Assembly: GCA_963797255.1 (NCBI GenBank)
Contig: CAWCOV010000041.1
Location: 37,748-101,747, forward strand
Length of the DNA stretch: 64,000 nucleotides
Direction: 5' to 3'
Origin: JANXZS01 sp963797255
GTDB taxonomy: Bacteria; Acidobacteriota; Terriglobia; Terriglobales; Acidobacteriaceae
Position numbers and translations under genes: made by a program. Below the pieces are notes generated by a model. That model made no database searches. It was given only the letters and a program-made list of their open reading frames with translations, and had not been told where the DNA came from. Positions 36,513-45,916 of the stretch are shown here, piece by piece. Positions within the stretch are counted from its first letter, which is position 1. Each line of letters opens with the position of its first letter.

Positions 36513-37049
36513 CTACCTGGCGAGTTTTCCCTTGCTGTGCGCGATGGCTGAGCGAGCTTCCTTGTCCGCTTCCCGCCGACGCTCCGTCTCGCGTTTGTCC
36601 CAGTCCTGTTTTCCCTTGGCAATTGCCAACTCGCACTTGACCTTGCCATTCTTAAAGTAGAGCCGGGTAGGGATGAGCGTATGTCCCTTGATCTGCGTCT
36701 TTCCAAATAGCTTCCGCACCTCGTCCCGATGAAGCAGCAGCTTTCGGGTACGAAGGGCATCGTGATTGGAGATATTTCCGTGAGAATAGGGGCCGATATG
36801 GACATTCAGCAGGAAGGCCTCTCCATTGCTGATGATTCCATAGGAATCCCTGAGATTGGCCTTGCCCTCGCGGATGGATTTGACCTCGGTGCCGCGCAGG
36901 GCAACTCCAGCTTCGAACTTTTCCAGCAGAAAATAGTTGTGACTGGCGGCGCGATTGACGGCAGCATCACGCGTCCCAGCGGCGACAGGGTCTCGCGGCT
37001 TGGGTTTCTGCGGAACGTTCTCGGTGGAATGGCTGGATTGGCGTGGCAT
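36513..37049 (-). CDS. smpB: SsrA-binding protein SmpB
   Basis: 178 residues, partner of tmRNA in rescue of stalled ribosomes. HNYFLLEKFEAGVALRGTEVKS is the OB-fold start; YSHGNISNHDALRTRKLLLH and LIPTRLYFKNGKVKCELAIA follow, and the C-terminal basic tail (KGKQDWDKRETERRREADK) is complete. The family usually has about 150-160 residues; here a 35-residue low-complexity N-terminal extension (SSHSTENVPQKPKPRD) precedes the domain. No tmRNA gene was seen in the window. Confidence 0.94.
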   Translation of the reverse strand: MPRQSSHSTENVPQKPKPRDPVAAGTRDAAVNRAASHNYFLLEKFEAGVALRGTEVKSIREGKANLRDSYGIISNGEAFLLNVHIGPYSHGNISNHDALRTRKLLLHRDEVRKLFGKTQIKGHTLIPTRLYFKNGKVKCELAIAKGKQDWDKRETERRREADKEARSAIAHSKGKLAR

Positions 37050-37306
37050 ACGATCCGAGCTTCAATGCTAGCACGCAAGGGAGGTGCTTCTCAGGCCCGG
37101 CGCAACACCCGTGGATGCAATGCTATAATCGCCCAACAGCGGCAGTTCAAACGCGTCGCTTTCGTTGGCTCTCGCTCAAACTTTGGTATGGAGTTTTGCC
37201 TGAATTTTTCTAGTCCATTTACCTTAGAAGCCGAGTGCGCTGACTCACCGGTTTTCTGCGGGAAACCAGTGCTCTCCCAGGAACAGCCCTGCCACTTTGG
37301 AGCTCG

Positions 37307-39694
37307 ATGAAACACCAATTCCGCTTGCAAATCCGCCAATCCGTTTCGGGATGGGTTTTATCCATTGTGTGCTGTCTTCCCCTGGTGCTCGGTGTTGCCT
37401 GGTTCAAGGCCGTGGCGGAGTCTGCCGCATCGCTCTACAAACAGGGCCAGGCGGCTGAGGCAAAAGACGATATACCCGCCGCATTTGAGTTCTACCAGAA
37501 GGCCTATCAAAAAGACCCAAAGAATCTGGAGTACCGTACGTCGTACTACAAGACGCGCCTCCAAGCTGCGGAATATCACATTCACCTGGGGCAGAAGATT
37601 GGCGCAACTGGAGACGACGCCGGAGCCCTTGCGGAATTCATGCGCGCACTTGAAATCGATCCCACGGCTGAAGTGGCAAAACAGGAAATCGATCGGGTTC
37701 GGCAGCGCAGTGGTGCGAGCAGCGTTTCGAGCGTAGGGGAATCGTCAGTTTCAACCAGTGCGGGAAATGCGCTGAATGAAGTGCAGTCGCCCTTCCAGTT
37801 GAAGCCGATGTCGAACGAGCCAATCACGCTCCACATGGCGGAAGACAGCAAGATTGTTTACCAGGCCGTAGGAAAGACTTCCGGCATCAACGTCCTTTTT
37901 GACCCGGAATATAACTCGAAGCGCATCCAGATTGACCTTTCGAACGTGTCGCTATTTGATGCATTGCGGATTATTGGGACAGTCTCCGGCACGTTCTGGC
38001 GGCCGGTCACGTCGAACACAATTTTCGTCGCCCAAAACACTCGCGCAAAAAGAACTGAGCTGGATGAACAGGCTGTTCAGACGTTCTATTTATCCAACGC
38101 CGCGCAAGCGAACGACCTGAACGATATTCAAACAGCGCTGCGAAATGTGCTTGCCAACGCGAAGCTCTACGGAGTTCCCAGCCAGAACGCGATTGTGATG
38201 AGGGCGACGCCGGACGAGCTCTTGCTGGCGCAGAAGCTGATTGCAGATCTGGATAAAGCGCGTCCTGAAGTGGTAGTGGATGTGGCTGTTCTTGAAGTGA
38301 ATCGCGACAAGTTGCGGAACATCGGAATTACGCTCCCGCAAACCGCGACGATCTCTCTGCAAGGTAACAACGCCACCAGCACCAGCAACTCGGCTACGAA
38401 CGGTACCAGCACAGTCACCGCCACGCAATCTACGAATAATCTGACGTTGAATACGCTAGCGAATCTGAATGCAACGAACTTCGCTGTCACAATTGGGCAG
38501 GCCACGGCAAACCTTCTGCTGACGGATACGAACACACGCATTCTGCAAAATCCACGCATTCGCGCTACAGATAATCAGAAAGCAACCCTCAAAATCGGCT
38601 CGCGAATTCCGGTGGCAACGGGATCGTTCTCCAACGGCGTCAGCTCCGGCATCGGCGTGAGCGCGGTGCAGACACAGTTCCAGTATCTCGATGTTGGCGT
38701 GAATGTCGACGTGACGCCGACGGTGCATTATGACCGCGATGTGACGTTGAAGCTTGCCATTGAAGTCTCGTCGCAAAACGGCAGTGTAACGATCAGCGGC
38801 GTGACGGAACCGATCATCAGCCAGCGCAAGATTGAGCAGGTCATTCGTCTGCGCGAAGGCGAGGCGAACATTCTTGGCGGCATCATGGTCAAACAGGACC
38901 TTCGGAATGTTTCGGGAACTCCGGGTCTGGGCGAGATTCCGCTGCTGAAGTACCTCTTCTCATCGCAGAGCCACGAAACACAAAACGATGAAGTGGTCTT
39001 CCTCCTGATTCCGCATGTGGTGCGCGCATCCGCGCTCACGGCACTGAACCTGCAGAGCATCGACACCGGAACGGGAACCACGGTTGAGATACGACGCATA
39101 CAGCCGCAGGATATTCCCGGGGCATTAAAACCGGTCTCCGCGCCGCAGCCCAACGGAGCAGGTCAGGCAGCGGCGGGTGGAGCGCAGGGATTCGGCGTGG
39201 GAGTTCAGCCGGTGCCCGGACTGTCTGCAGCTACGGCAGCCAACAACGCGATGAATCCTGCGGCTCAGCCTGCGAATGCGAATTTAGTGACGTTGCAAAT
39301 GACACCGGCACAGAGTACGCAGAAGGTAAACGCGACCTTCCAGGTGGCAGTGAACTTATTTGGCGGACAGGACATTTATTCCGTTCCCATGCAGATTCAA
39401 TACGACGCCAGTAAGCTTGCGCTGACGAACGTGGACGCGGGAACGCTGCTCGGCAGGGATGGGCAATCCGTCGCACTGGTTCATCGAGACGACGGTGCCG
39501 GAGGAGTGGCGATCTCTGCTTCCAGGCCGCCGGGTGTGAGCGGTGTAACAGGAACGGGAACCGTTTGCATTCTGACGTTCCAGGCGAAAGCGCCAGGAGA
39601 TGCGAACATCACCATTGTTCGACCCGGCGCCAAGAACAGTGCGCAGCAGGCAATTCAAGCAGTAGGATCGCCAGCAGTTGTGCATGTGGAGTAA
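37307..39694 (+). CDS. Secretin with N-terminal TPRs and C-terminal cohesin-like domain
   Basis: 795 residues, a probable outer-membrane channel of a type II secretion or type IV pilus system. After a hydrophobic N-terminal segment (about 17-38) come two TPR-like repeats (43-76, 92-125), then secretin N-domains (PITLHMAEDSKIVYQAVGKT and following), a Ser/Thr/Asn-rich insertion at about 378-410, and the secretin core ending with the typical GEIPLLKYLFSSQ and VVFLLIPHVVR. A Pro/Ala-rich linker leads to a cohesin-like beta domain in the last 130 residues (VNATFQVAVNLFGGQDIYSVP). ATG 37307 follows GGAGCTCG. Two pseudopilin genes follow at once. Confidence 0.9.
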   Translation: MKHQFRLQIRQSVSGWVLSIVCCLPLVLGVAWFKAVAESAASLYKQGQAAEAKDDIPAAFEFYQKAYQKDPKNLEYRTSYYKTRLQAAEYHIHLGQKIGATGDDAGALAEFMRALEIDPTAEVAKQEIDRVRQRSGASSVSSVGESSVSTSAGNALNEVQSPFQLKPMSNEPITLHMAEDSKIVYQAVGKTSGINVLFDPEYNSKRIQIDLSNVSLFDALRIIGTVSGTFWRPVTSNTIFVAQNTRAKRTELDEQAVQTFYLSNAAQANDLNDIQTALRNVLANAKLYGVPSQNAIVMRATPDELLLAQKLIADLDKARPEVVVDVAVLEVNRDKLRNIGITLPQTATISLQGNNATSTSNSATNGTSTVTATQSTNNLTLNTLANLNATNFAVTIGQATANLLLTDTNTRILQNPRIRATDNQKATLKIGSRIPVATGSFSNGVSSGIGVSAVQTQFQYLDVGVNVDVTPTVHYDRDVTLKLAIEVSSQNGSVTISGVTEPIISQRKIEQVIRLREGEANILGGIMVKQDLRNVSGTPGLGEIPLLKYLFSSQSHETQNDEVVFLLIPHVVRASALTALNLQSIDTGTGTTVEIRRIQPQDIPGALKPVSAPQPNGAGQAAAGGAQGFGVGVQPVPGLSAATAANNAMNPAAQPANANLVTLQMTPAQSTQKVNATFQVAVNLFGGQDIYSVPMQIQYDASKLALTNVDAGTLLGRDGQSVALVHRDDGAGGVAISASRPPGVSGVTGTGTVCILTFQAKAPGDANITIVRPGAKNSAQQAIQAVGSPAVVHVE

Positions 39695-39713
39695 TGGCTT
39701 GAGGTATCGGCAA

Positions 39714-40166
39714 ATGCCGCGGAGCAATGAGGCCGGGCTTTCCCTGGTGGAACTGATTGTTACGGTTGCAATTTTGGCCGTGCTTGCCACCATCGCCGTG
39801 CCGGTTGCGCGCTTCAGGGTACAGCGGGAGAAGGAGCGCGAATTGCGCTACGACCTTTGGCAGATGCGCGACGCCATCGATCACTACAAGGACGCTGCAG
39901 AAAAGGGCGGCTTCCAGGTGAAGATCGACACGGAAGGCTATCCCCCTGACCTGGACACCCTTGTCAACGGAGTAGACGTTCAGGGCAAGAAGGTGAAGTT
40001 TCTGCGGCGTGTCCCGGTCGATCCTATGACAGGCAAAGCGGAGTGGGGATTGCGGTCCATGCAGGATGACCCAAAGGGCGATTCGTGGGGCGGGCAGAAC
40101 GTCTTCGACGTTTACTCCAAATCGCAACGTACGGCTATAGACGGAACGAAGTATTCAGAATGGTGA
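39714..40166 (+). CDS. Type II secretion pseudopilin (GspG-like)
   Basis: 150 residues. Prepilin leader ending in Gly (RSNEAG) before LSLVELIVTVAILAVLATIA, with the conserved Glu at +5. A prepilin peptidase would cut after the Gly and methylate Leu. The soluble part has the RRVPVDPMTGKAEWG motif seen in GspG-type pseudopilins. ATG 39714 is chosen; TTG 39699 is possible. Overlaps the next pseudopilin gene by a few bases. Confidence 0.85.
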   Translation: MPRSNEAGLSLVELIVTVAILAVLATIAVPVARFRVQREKERELRYDLWQMRDAIDHYKDAAEKGGFQVKIDTEGYPPDLDTLVNGVDVQGKKVKFLRRVPVDPMTGKAEWGLRSMQDDPKGDSWGGQNVFDVYSKSQRTAIDGTKYSEW

Positions 40167-40621
40167 GACGCTTGGGTTTGATTTTTCCTTCTCGGTTGAA
40201 GAAACGTGGACAGTTGGACAGCACCGGCCGCGCAGAAAACGTGTCGGGATTCACACTGGTCGAACTGATGATCGTGATGCTGATCATCGGCGTTCTGATG
40301 GCGATTGCCGTGCCCAACTATCTCTCGTCCTTGAAGGGCGCGAAGGAAGCCGTTCTGAAAGAGGATCTGCACGTGCTGCGGCAGGCAATCGATGCTTATA
40401 CGGTGGACAAGGAAAAAGCGCCGCAATCGCTGGACGATCTTGTGCAGGCGGGATATCTGAAGGCACTCCCCGTTGACCCCATGACGCGCAGCAACACCAC
40501 CTGGGTGGCGGATACGAGCGACTCCCTGCATTCCCTGGACCAGACGGAACCCGGAATAGATGACGTGCATAGCGGATCGCAGGAAGCATCCAGCACCGGG
40601 GAACTCTATAACACCTGGTGA
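40160..40621 (+). CDS. Type II secretion pseudopilin (GspG-like), second copy
   Basis: 153 residues. The leader is long and basic (FPSRLKKRGQLDSTGRAENVSG) before the cleavage point G|FTLVELMIVMLIIGVLMAIA. The C-terminal part again has LPVDPMTRSNTTWV. The ATG at 40160 overlaps the stop of the preceding pseudopilin gene, showing translational coupling. With the secretin, the set looks like part of a type II secretion or pseudopilus system whose ATPase and inner-membrane parts are elsewhere. Confidence 0.85.
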   Translation: MVRRLGLIFPSRLKKRGQLDSTGRAENVSGFTLVELMIVMLIIGVLMAIAVPNYLSSLKGAKEAVLKEDLHVLRQAIDAYTVDKEKAPQSLDDLVQAGYLKALPVDPMTRSNTTWVADTSDSLHSLDQTEPGIDDVHSGSQEASSTGELYNTW

Positions 40622-40676
40622 TGAGTCGGTGAATTGAAGAGGACATGGCGTCCTGAGTGCCAGGTGCTTACACCGC

Positions 40677-41474
40677 GTGACTATGACGGAACATTCTGCT
40701 TTGATCAATCTCGATAGCGTTTTTGATCCCGCGCCTGTGTACGAGCGCTTTGCTGCGCTTACAAAGCTTGCTGAGACGAAGTTCCATACAGCCCTTGCTG
40801 GCCGGTTGGTATTTTGCGGAACAGTGGATGATTGTGCGTCGAAAACCGTGCTGGCAGCGAGTATCGCGGGCGCTGCGACGTTAGGGGTTTCATCGGACGA
40901 AGAGCAGGTGAAGCAGATCATACGTAACAATGTCTGTGACTTTATCGTGAACAGCCTGGATGAGGCTCTGCGAATTTTGAAGAATGAAATCCGCAAGAAG
41001 CTGCCCGTTGCGGTGTGCCTGCGGCAGGACTTTGCCGACACCATCCAGGAATTCGTTTCGAGAGGCGTCCAGCCCGACGTACTGGCGTTATCCGAGGAGG
41101 AAGCTAGCGCACAGCCGGATGCGATCGCGAAGCTCATCACTCGCGGTGAGGCATTGTTGCCAGCCGTCCCAGTGAAATCTGTCAACGGTGTGTACTGGCG
41201 TGTGCCGGACTATCCCGTGCTCTGGTTGCCGAAGCTCGACAGCGTTGCTGCAGAGGGGTTGGGCGACGAAACGCGCAGGCGCTGGCTCCATCTGGCTCCC
41301 AGGTACCTCGGGCGGCGTTCTCAATCCATTCGCTACGTCGACATGACGGAAGAAGAGTACGTAGCTTTTGTTGACGCGATTCGGACAGCGCAAAGAGACG
41401 GCAAAATCGAAACGGATGTTGTAATTCGCCGACGCGATAGGGAAGAGCGCATATCCGTGGTGCCGTTGTCGTAG
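40677..41474 (+). CDS. Hypothetical protein, weak urocanase-like Rossmann segment
   Basis: 265 residues, soluble. A middle part (about 60-155) reads like a nucleotide-type Rossmann unit: GRLVFCGTVDDCASKTVLAAS, then EALRILKNEIRKKLPVAVCLR and FVSRGVQPDVLALS. The last stretch recalls the Rossmann domain of urocanate hydratase, where a similar RGVxPDxV sequence precedes the NAD site, but the rest of urocanase is absent and the match is weak. The start at 40677 (an early ATG pair) is not supported by a clear ribosome binding site. Function unknown. Confidence 0.55.
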   Translation: MTMTEHSALINLDSVFDPAPVYERFAALTKLAETKFHTALAGRLVFCGTVDDCASKTVLAASIAGAATLGVSSDEEQVKQIIRNNVCDFIVNSLDEALRILKNEIRKKLPVAVCLRQDFADTIQEFVSRGVQPDVLALSEEEASAQPDAIAKLITRGEALLPAVPVKSVNGVYWRVPDYPVLWLPKLDSVAAEGLGDETRRRWLHLAPRYLGRRSQSIRYVDMTEEEYVAFVDAIRTAQRDGKIETDVVIRRRDREERISVVPLS

Positions 41475-41504
41475 GCCGTGGACCCTGCGTTCGATGCGGG
41501 AGAT

Positions 41505-42113
41505 TTACTTCTGAGCCGATGCCTCATCGGCAGCTGTTTCAATCGCCGCCCACAGCTCTTTCATGCCAGCGCCTGTCTTCGCTGAGATCATCAAAATCTT
41601 ATCCACTTGAAGGTCGGCTTTCAAAGTTGACTGAGCCTTGACGCGGGTATTTCCCGAAAGCTTGTCAGCCTTGGTCGCGACGACGAGGTACTTGCGGCCA
41701 GTTTCTGCGAGGTATCGGATCAGCTGGGCGTCGCTTGGCTGGGCCGGGATTCTGCTATCCACAAGGCAAACGCACATGGCGAGCGGAGCCCGGTTCGCGA
41801 GATAAGGCTCAATGAATTTTGGCCATTCCGCCGAGATGGATTTTGAAATTTTGGCGTAGCCGTAGCCGGGCAAATCCGCGAAGAGAAATCGAGGATTGTG
41901 CTGCTGCGGAGCATCGTAGAGCGCAAAAAAGTTGATGGCGCGCGTGCGGCCCGGTGTCGAGGAGACCTTGGCTTCTTTGGAGCCAACCAGCGCATTAATC
42001 AAACTCGACTTGCCCACATTGCTGCGGCCTAGAAAGGCGACCTCCGGTACCGCGGACTGCGGGAACTGTTCGGGGGCCAGCGCGGAGAGCAGGAAGCGTG
42101 GGAAGAGTCGCAT
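41505..42113 (-). CDS. engB: Ribosome biogenesis GTPase EngB (YihA/YsxC)
   Basis: 202-residue TrmE-Era type GTPase. P-loop GRSNVGKSS (29-37), switch region TPGRTRAINFF, DLPGYGYAKIS as G3, and TKADKL as G4 are all present. It helps assemble the large ribosomal subunit. The gene lies after lon in the minus-strand proteostasis block, a frequent neighbour pairing (lon-engB). Confidence 0.95.
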   Translation of the reverse strand: MRLFPRFLLSALAPEQFPQSAVPEVAFLGRSNVGKSSLINALVGSKEAKVSSTPGRTRAINFFALYDAPQQHNPRFLFADLPGYGYAKISKSISAEWPKFIEPYLANRAPLAMCVCLVDSRIPAQPSDAQLIRYLAETGRKYLVVATKADKLSGNTRVKAQSTLKADLQVDKILMISAKTGAGMKELWAAIETAADEASAQK

Positions 42114-42210
42114 GAATATTTCCAGTATACGGGCGCCACTCGGCGAACCACGCAGAAACCGCCGGAGGTGGGAACCTGCCGGCGGCTACTGATGTTAGAT
42201 TTTTCTTTGG

Positions 42211-44238
42211 CTACTGGTGGGCACGTTGTTCCGGAGAAGGCGGTGGAGGCACCGAAGCGAGCACTTCTGGCGTCTCTTCCGTCAGATCCGGAAGTGGAGC
42301 TTCCAGAGCAATCTTCAGCACCTCGTCCATCTGATCGACGAAATGCAGCTTCATCACGCTCTTCAGATTTTCCGGAAGGTCCGCAAGATCCTTCTCATTT
42401 TCTTTCGGCAGAATTGCTTCGAAGATGCCGGCGCGATGGGCGGCCAGCAACTTCTCTTTCAATCCGCCAATCGGCAGCACCTTGCCGCGCAACGTGATTT
42501 CGCCAGTCATTGCGAGGTCGCGACGCACCGCAATCTTGGTGAGAGCACTTGCGAGACCCGTGGCGAGGGTTATGCCTGCGGATGGACCGTCCTTGGGGAT
42601 GGCGCCCTCAGGCACGTGAATGTGAATGTCCACGGCGCGATAGAAATCTTTCGGCAAACCGAGATGCTGCGAGCGGCTCCGGATGTAGGAGAGAGCGGCC
42701 TGCGCTGACTCCTGCATAACATCGCCAAGTTGCCCGGTGAGCGTGAGCTTGCCTTTTCCGTCGAGCACCTGAACTTCGGTAGAGAGGATGCTTCCACCAA
42801 CCTCGGTCCAGGCAAGTCCAGTAACGAGCCCAACTTCGCTCTTCTCGTTTACCTGGGAGTCGCGGAATTTCGCAACGCCGAGGAACGTGTTCACGTTTGC
42901 GGCGGTGATTTCTTCCTTGTGCTTGATGCCGTTCTTGATGACGCGGCGCACGACCTTGCGGCAGATATTCCCGATCTCGCGTTCGAGGTTACGGACGCCC
43001 GCCTCGCGGGTGTAGCCGCGGATGATCTCTACGATCGCGTCGTCGCTGAAGACGATGTTCTTCTCGCTAAGGCCAGTGGCCTCGCGCTGCTTCTTCAGTA
43101 GATACTGTTTAGCGATCTCGAGCTTCTCATCCTCGGTGTAGCCGTGCAGGCGGAGAATTTCCATGCGGTCCTGTAGCGGCCCGGGGATGGTGTGAAGCAC
43201 ATTGGCGGTGGCGACGAAGAGAACCTGCGAGAGGTCGTATTCGACGTCGAGGTAATGATCCTGGAAGCTTGTGTTCTGCTCCGGATCAAGAACTTCAAGC
43301 AGCGCCGATGCAGGGTCGCCACGGAAGTCCGAGGCCATCTTGTCGACTTCGTCCAGCATGAATACCGGGTTGCGTGTGCCAGCTTTCTTCATCGACTGGA
43401 TGATCTGACCGGGGAGCGCGCCGATGTAAGTACGGCGGTGACCACGAATTTCCGCCTCGTCGCGAACTCCGCCCAACGACATGCGGACGAACTTGCGTCC
43501 TGTTGCCTTCGCGATGGACATTCCGAGCGAAGTTTTGCCGACGCCCGGAGGTCCGACGAAGCACAGGATAGAGCCCTTGGGATTCTTTACCAGCTGGCGA
43601 ACGGCGAGAAATTCGAGGATGCGCTCCTTGATCTTTTCCAGGCCGTAGTGGTCCTCGTTCAGGACCTTTTCAGCGTGATCGATGCTGCGCGTTTCCTTCG
43701 ACTTCTTCTTCCACGGCACGGCAAGCAGCCAGTCCAGATAGTTGCGCGAGACGGTCGACTCCGCAGACATGGGCGGCATAGCTTCGAGCTTCTTCAGTTC
43801 GAGAATCGCCTTGTCGAAGACATCCTTCGGCATGCCGGATTGCTCGATCTTCTTCTTCAGCTCGTCGAACTCGCTCTTTTCGCCGCGGCCGAGTTCCTTC
43901 TGAATCGCCTTGATCTTCTCGTTGAGGTAGTACTCTTTTTGAGCCCGCTCCATTTGCCGCTTTACGCGCGACTGGATGCTGCGGTCCATGTTCAGCTTTT
44001 CGATTTCGACATCGAGAACGTCGGCTACTCGCGCCAGGCGATCGGCGGGATCGAAGATGTCCAGCAGTTCCTGCTTTTCTTCGATAGAGAGTTGCAGATT
44101 GGCGGCGATGGTGTCCGAGAGTTTCGCGGGCTCGTCCATGCGGACGGCGGCAATCATCGTCTCGTAGTTCAGCGATTGCTGCAGCTTGACGTACTGCTCG
44201 AACAGGGAAGTCACGCGCTGCATTAACTGTTCAACTTG
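42211..44238 (-). CDS. lon: Lon protease, main part (frame broken)
   Basis: ATP-dependent Lon protease from the central coiled region (QVEQLMQRVTSLFEQYVKL) to the end. Walker A GPPGVGKTSLG and Walker B FMLDEVDKM mark the AAA+ module. The proteolytic Ser is in KDGPSAGITLATGLAS and the Lys in GGLKEKLLAAHRAG. The C-terminal tail is Pro-rich. The N-terminal substrate-binding domain is encoded in another frame just upstream: one extra base near 44238-44240 separates them. The longer open frame to 44340 includes about 34 unrelated codons and is not a true start. Confidence 0.93.
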   Translation of the reverse strand, partial: QVEQLMQRVTSLFEQYVKLQQSLNYETMIAAVRMDEPAKLSDTIAANLQLSIEEKQELLDIFDPADRLARVADVLDVEIEKLNMDRSIQSRVKRQMERAQKEYYLNEKIKAIQKELGRGEKSEFDELKKKIEQSGMPKDVFDKAILELKKLEAMPPMSAESTVSRNYLDWLLAVPWKKKSKETRSIDHAEKVLNEDHYGLEKIKERILEFLAVRQLVKNPKGSILCFVGPPGVGKTSLGMSIAKATGRKFVRMSLGGVRDEAEIRGHRRTYIGALPGQIIQSMKKAGTRNPVFMLDEVDKMASDFRGDPASALLEVLDPEQNTSFQDHYLDVEYDLSQVLFVATANVLHTIPGPLQDRMEILRLHGYTEDEKLEIAKQYLLKKQREATGLSEKNIVFSDDAIVEIIRGYTREAGVRNLEREIGNICRKVVRRVIKNGIKHKEEITAANVNTFLGVAKFRDSQVNEKSEVGLVTGLAWTEVGGSILSTEVQVLDGKGKLTLTGQLGDVMQESAQAALSYIRSRSQHLGLPKDFYRAVDIHIHVPEGAIPKDGPSAGITLATGLASALTKIAVRRDLAMTGEITLRGKVLPIGGLKEKLLAAHRAGIFEAILPKENEKDLADLPENLKSVMKLHFVDQMDEVLKIALEAPLPDLTEETPEVLASVPPPPSPEQRAHQ

Positions 44239-44629
44239 CGGGCGTGACTTCAAGCTGGATGGCGCCGGTGCGTACGGTGGCGACAAAAAAACCGTCAGAG
44301 TCAGTAATATCGACTGCCTTGGCTCGCTCGAGTCCCTCAACCAGAACCTTGATGTTGCCGTCCGGCATTTTTACGCTCTGGACGATGTTGCCAATGGTTC
44401 CGACAGTGTAGATATCTTCCGGGCGGGGTTCGTCGACGCTGGCATCGTGCTGCGTCGCGAGAAAGATCTTGCGATCGCCGGAAAGTGCTTCTTCAAGGGC
44501 CCGGACGCTCGATTCGCGGCCCACGACAAAGGGGGGCATCATGTACGGGAAGATCACCATGTCCCGAATCGGCATCATGGGAAGCTTGCGGAGTTCGTTC
44601 TTGTCTCGTTTTTCCTTGGCTTGTGTCAC
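44231..44629 (-). CDS. lon: Lon protease, N-terminal domain (frame broken)
   Basis: The missing start of lon: NELRKLPMMPIRDMVIFPYM, VGRESSVRALEEALSGDRKI, the YTVGTIGNIVQSVKMPDG turn and VLVEGLERA are typical of the LAN domain. It ends LEVTPAS and a TGA at 44231-44233. Skipping one base gives TPQVEQLMQ, which joins smoothly to the main part. GTG 44629 is preferred as start; TTG 44680 would add 17 basic residues. The two parts together would have about 808 residues, normal for Lon. Confidence 0.88.
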   Translation of the reverse strand: MTQAKEKRDKNELRKLPMMPIRDMVIFPYMMPPFVVGRESSVRALEEALSGDRKIFLATQHDASVDEPRPEDIYTVGTIGNIVQSVKMPDGNIKVLVEGLERAKAVDITDSDGFFVATVRTGAIQLEVTPAS

Positions 44630-44803
44630 GCCGTTTCCCTTTCGCTTCCTGTTTCTACCTTTAGATGAGGAAAGCCCCAACTCGATGCGAAACCCAAGTG
44701 CTGGTTTCGTGGCGTGAAAGAAATAAGAGCATTCCTAACCTGTTATTAGACTTCACTATCGAGGGGAAAACATAACACAAATCGATTCGTCGCTGGGAAC
44801 CGT

Positions 44804-45916
44804 TTAGCCCGCCTTCTCAAGCAAAGTTACGGAAAGATCGCGCTTGGCCACCATTTCCGCGGTAATTTCAAGTTCCTTGACCTTCTTGTTGCTGGGAAGA
44901 TGATACATAAGGTCAAGCATCAGCTCTTCAAGGATCATTCGCAGACCGCGTGCTCCGACTTTCCGCTGCAACGCTTCGCGTGCAATGGACTTGGCCGCTT
45001 CGTCCGTGAAGCTTAGCTGGACATCCTCATATTCAAAGAGCCGTTGGTACTGCTTGATGATTGCGTTACGCGGCTTGGTTAGAATCTCGACAAGAGCAGC
45101 TTCATCGAGCTCGTCCAGAATTCCAATGACGGGCAGACGTCCGACAAACTCGGGGATCAATCCGAACTTGATGAGGTCCTGTGGCTGGGCCTGGCGGAGT
45201 AGTTCGGCGTCGCGCTGATTGCGTGCCGTAGCGGCCTCGAGGGTCTCTTTTTCGGTCAGAGCCTTAAAGCCAAGAGCTTTCTTGCCGATTCGGCGCCCGA
45301 TCGCCTTTTCCAGGCCGACAAAAGCTCCACCGCAGATGAAAAGAATGTTGGTGGTATCGACGGGGGTGAATTCCTGATGGGGATGCTTGCGTCCGCCCTG
45401 TGGCGGAACATTCGCGACCGTGCCTTCAAGGATCTTGAGAAGTGCCTGCTGCACTCCTTCCCCGGACACGTCGCGGGTGATGGAGGGGTTCTCGTCTTTG
45501 CGACCGATCTTGTCGATCTCGTCGATGTAGATGATTCCCGTTTGTGCGCGGGCAACGTCGCCATCCGCAGCCTGCAGAAGCTTGAGGATTATGTTTTCGA
45601 CGTCTTCGCCAACATACCCGGCTTCAGTAAGCGTGGTTGCGTCGACGATTGCGAACGGCACATCGAGCATCTTCGCGAGAGTGTGAGCCAGCAGAGTCTT
45701 TCCGCTTCCGGTGGGCCCCACGAGCAGGATGTTGGATTTGGATAGCTCCACATCGTTGCCGCGCGTCCGGTTCATCTGGATGCGCTTGTAGTGGTTGTAG
45801 ACGGCCACTGCCAGCTTTTTCTTGGTCTGGTCCTGTCCGATTACATACTCATCGAGAAACGCCTTCACTTCCTGCGGTTTGGGCAGGTGGGCTGGGGCTG
45901 CTCCTGGCTGAGTTTC
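44804..45916 (-). CDS. clpX: ClpX ATPase, AAA+ part (frame broken)
   Basis: AAA+ unfoldase of the ClpXP protease. LPKPQEVKAFLDEYVIGQDQ opens the domain; GPTGSGKTLLAHTLA is Walker A; IIYIDEIDKIGRK is Walker B; RDVSGEGVQQALLKILEG follows, and the sensor-2 GARGLRMILEELM is present. The GPP-type pore loop and IGF-like loop region are intact. The open frame reaches 45979 by out-of-frame codons; the true N-terminal zinc domain is in another frame (see next entry), with one extra base near 45914-45920. Confidence 0.92.
   Translation of the reverse strand, partial: ETQPGAAPAHLPKPQEVKAFLDEYVIGQDQTKKKLAVAVYNHYKRIQMNRTRGNDVELSKSNILLVGPTGSGKTLLAHTLAKMLDVPFAIVDATTLTEAGYVGEDVENIILKLLQAADGDVARAQTGIIYIDEIDKIGRKDENPSITRDVSGEGVQQALLKILEGTVANVPPQGGRKHPHQEFTPVDTTNILFICGGAFVGLEKAIGRRIGKKALGFKALTEKETLEAATARNQRDAELLRQAQPQDLIKFGLIPEFVGRLPVIGILDELDEAALVEILTKPRNAIIKQYQRLFEYEDVQLSFTDEAAKSIAREALQRKVGARGLRMILEELMLDLMYHLPSNKKVKELEITAEMVAKRDLSVTLLEKAG

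Noticed and set aside
43192..44226. 344-codon open frame antisense to lon
   Set aside because: Shadow of a high-GC conserved gene; composition is Arg/Leu/His-rich without motifs.
44231..44240. prfB-like programmed frameshift signal at lon
   Set aside because: There is no CUU UGA C and no Shine-Dalgarno-like element at the right distance; the same holds for argS and clpX.
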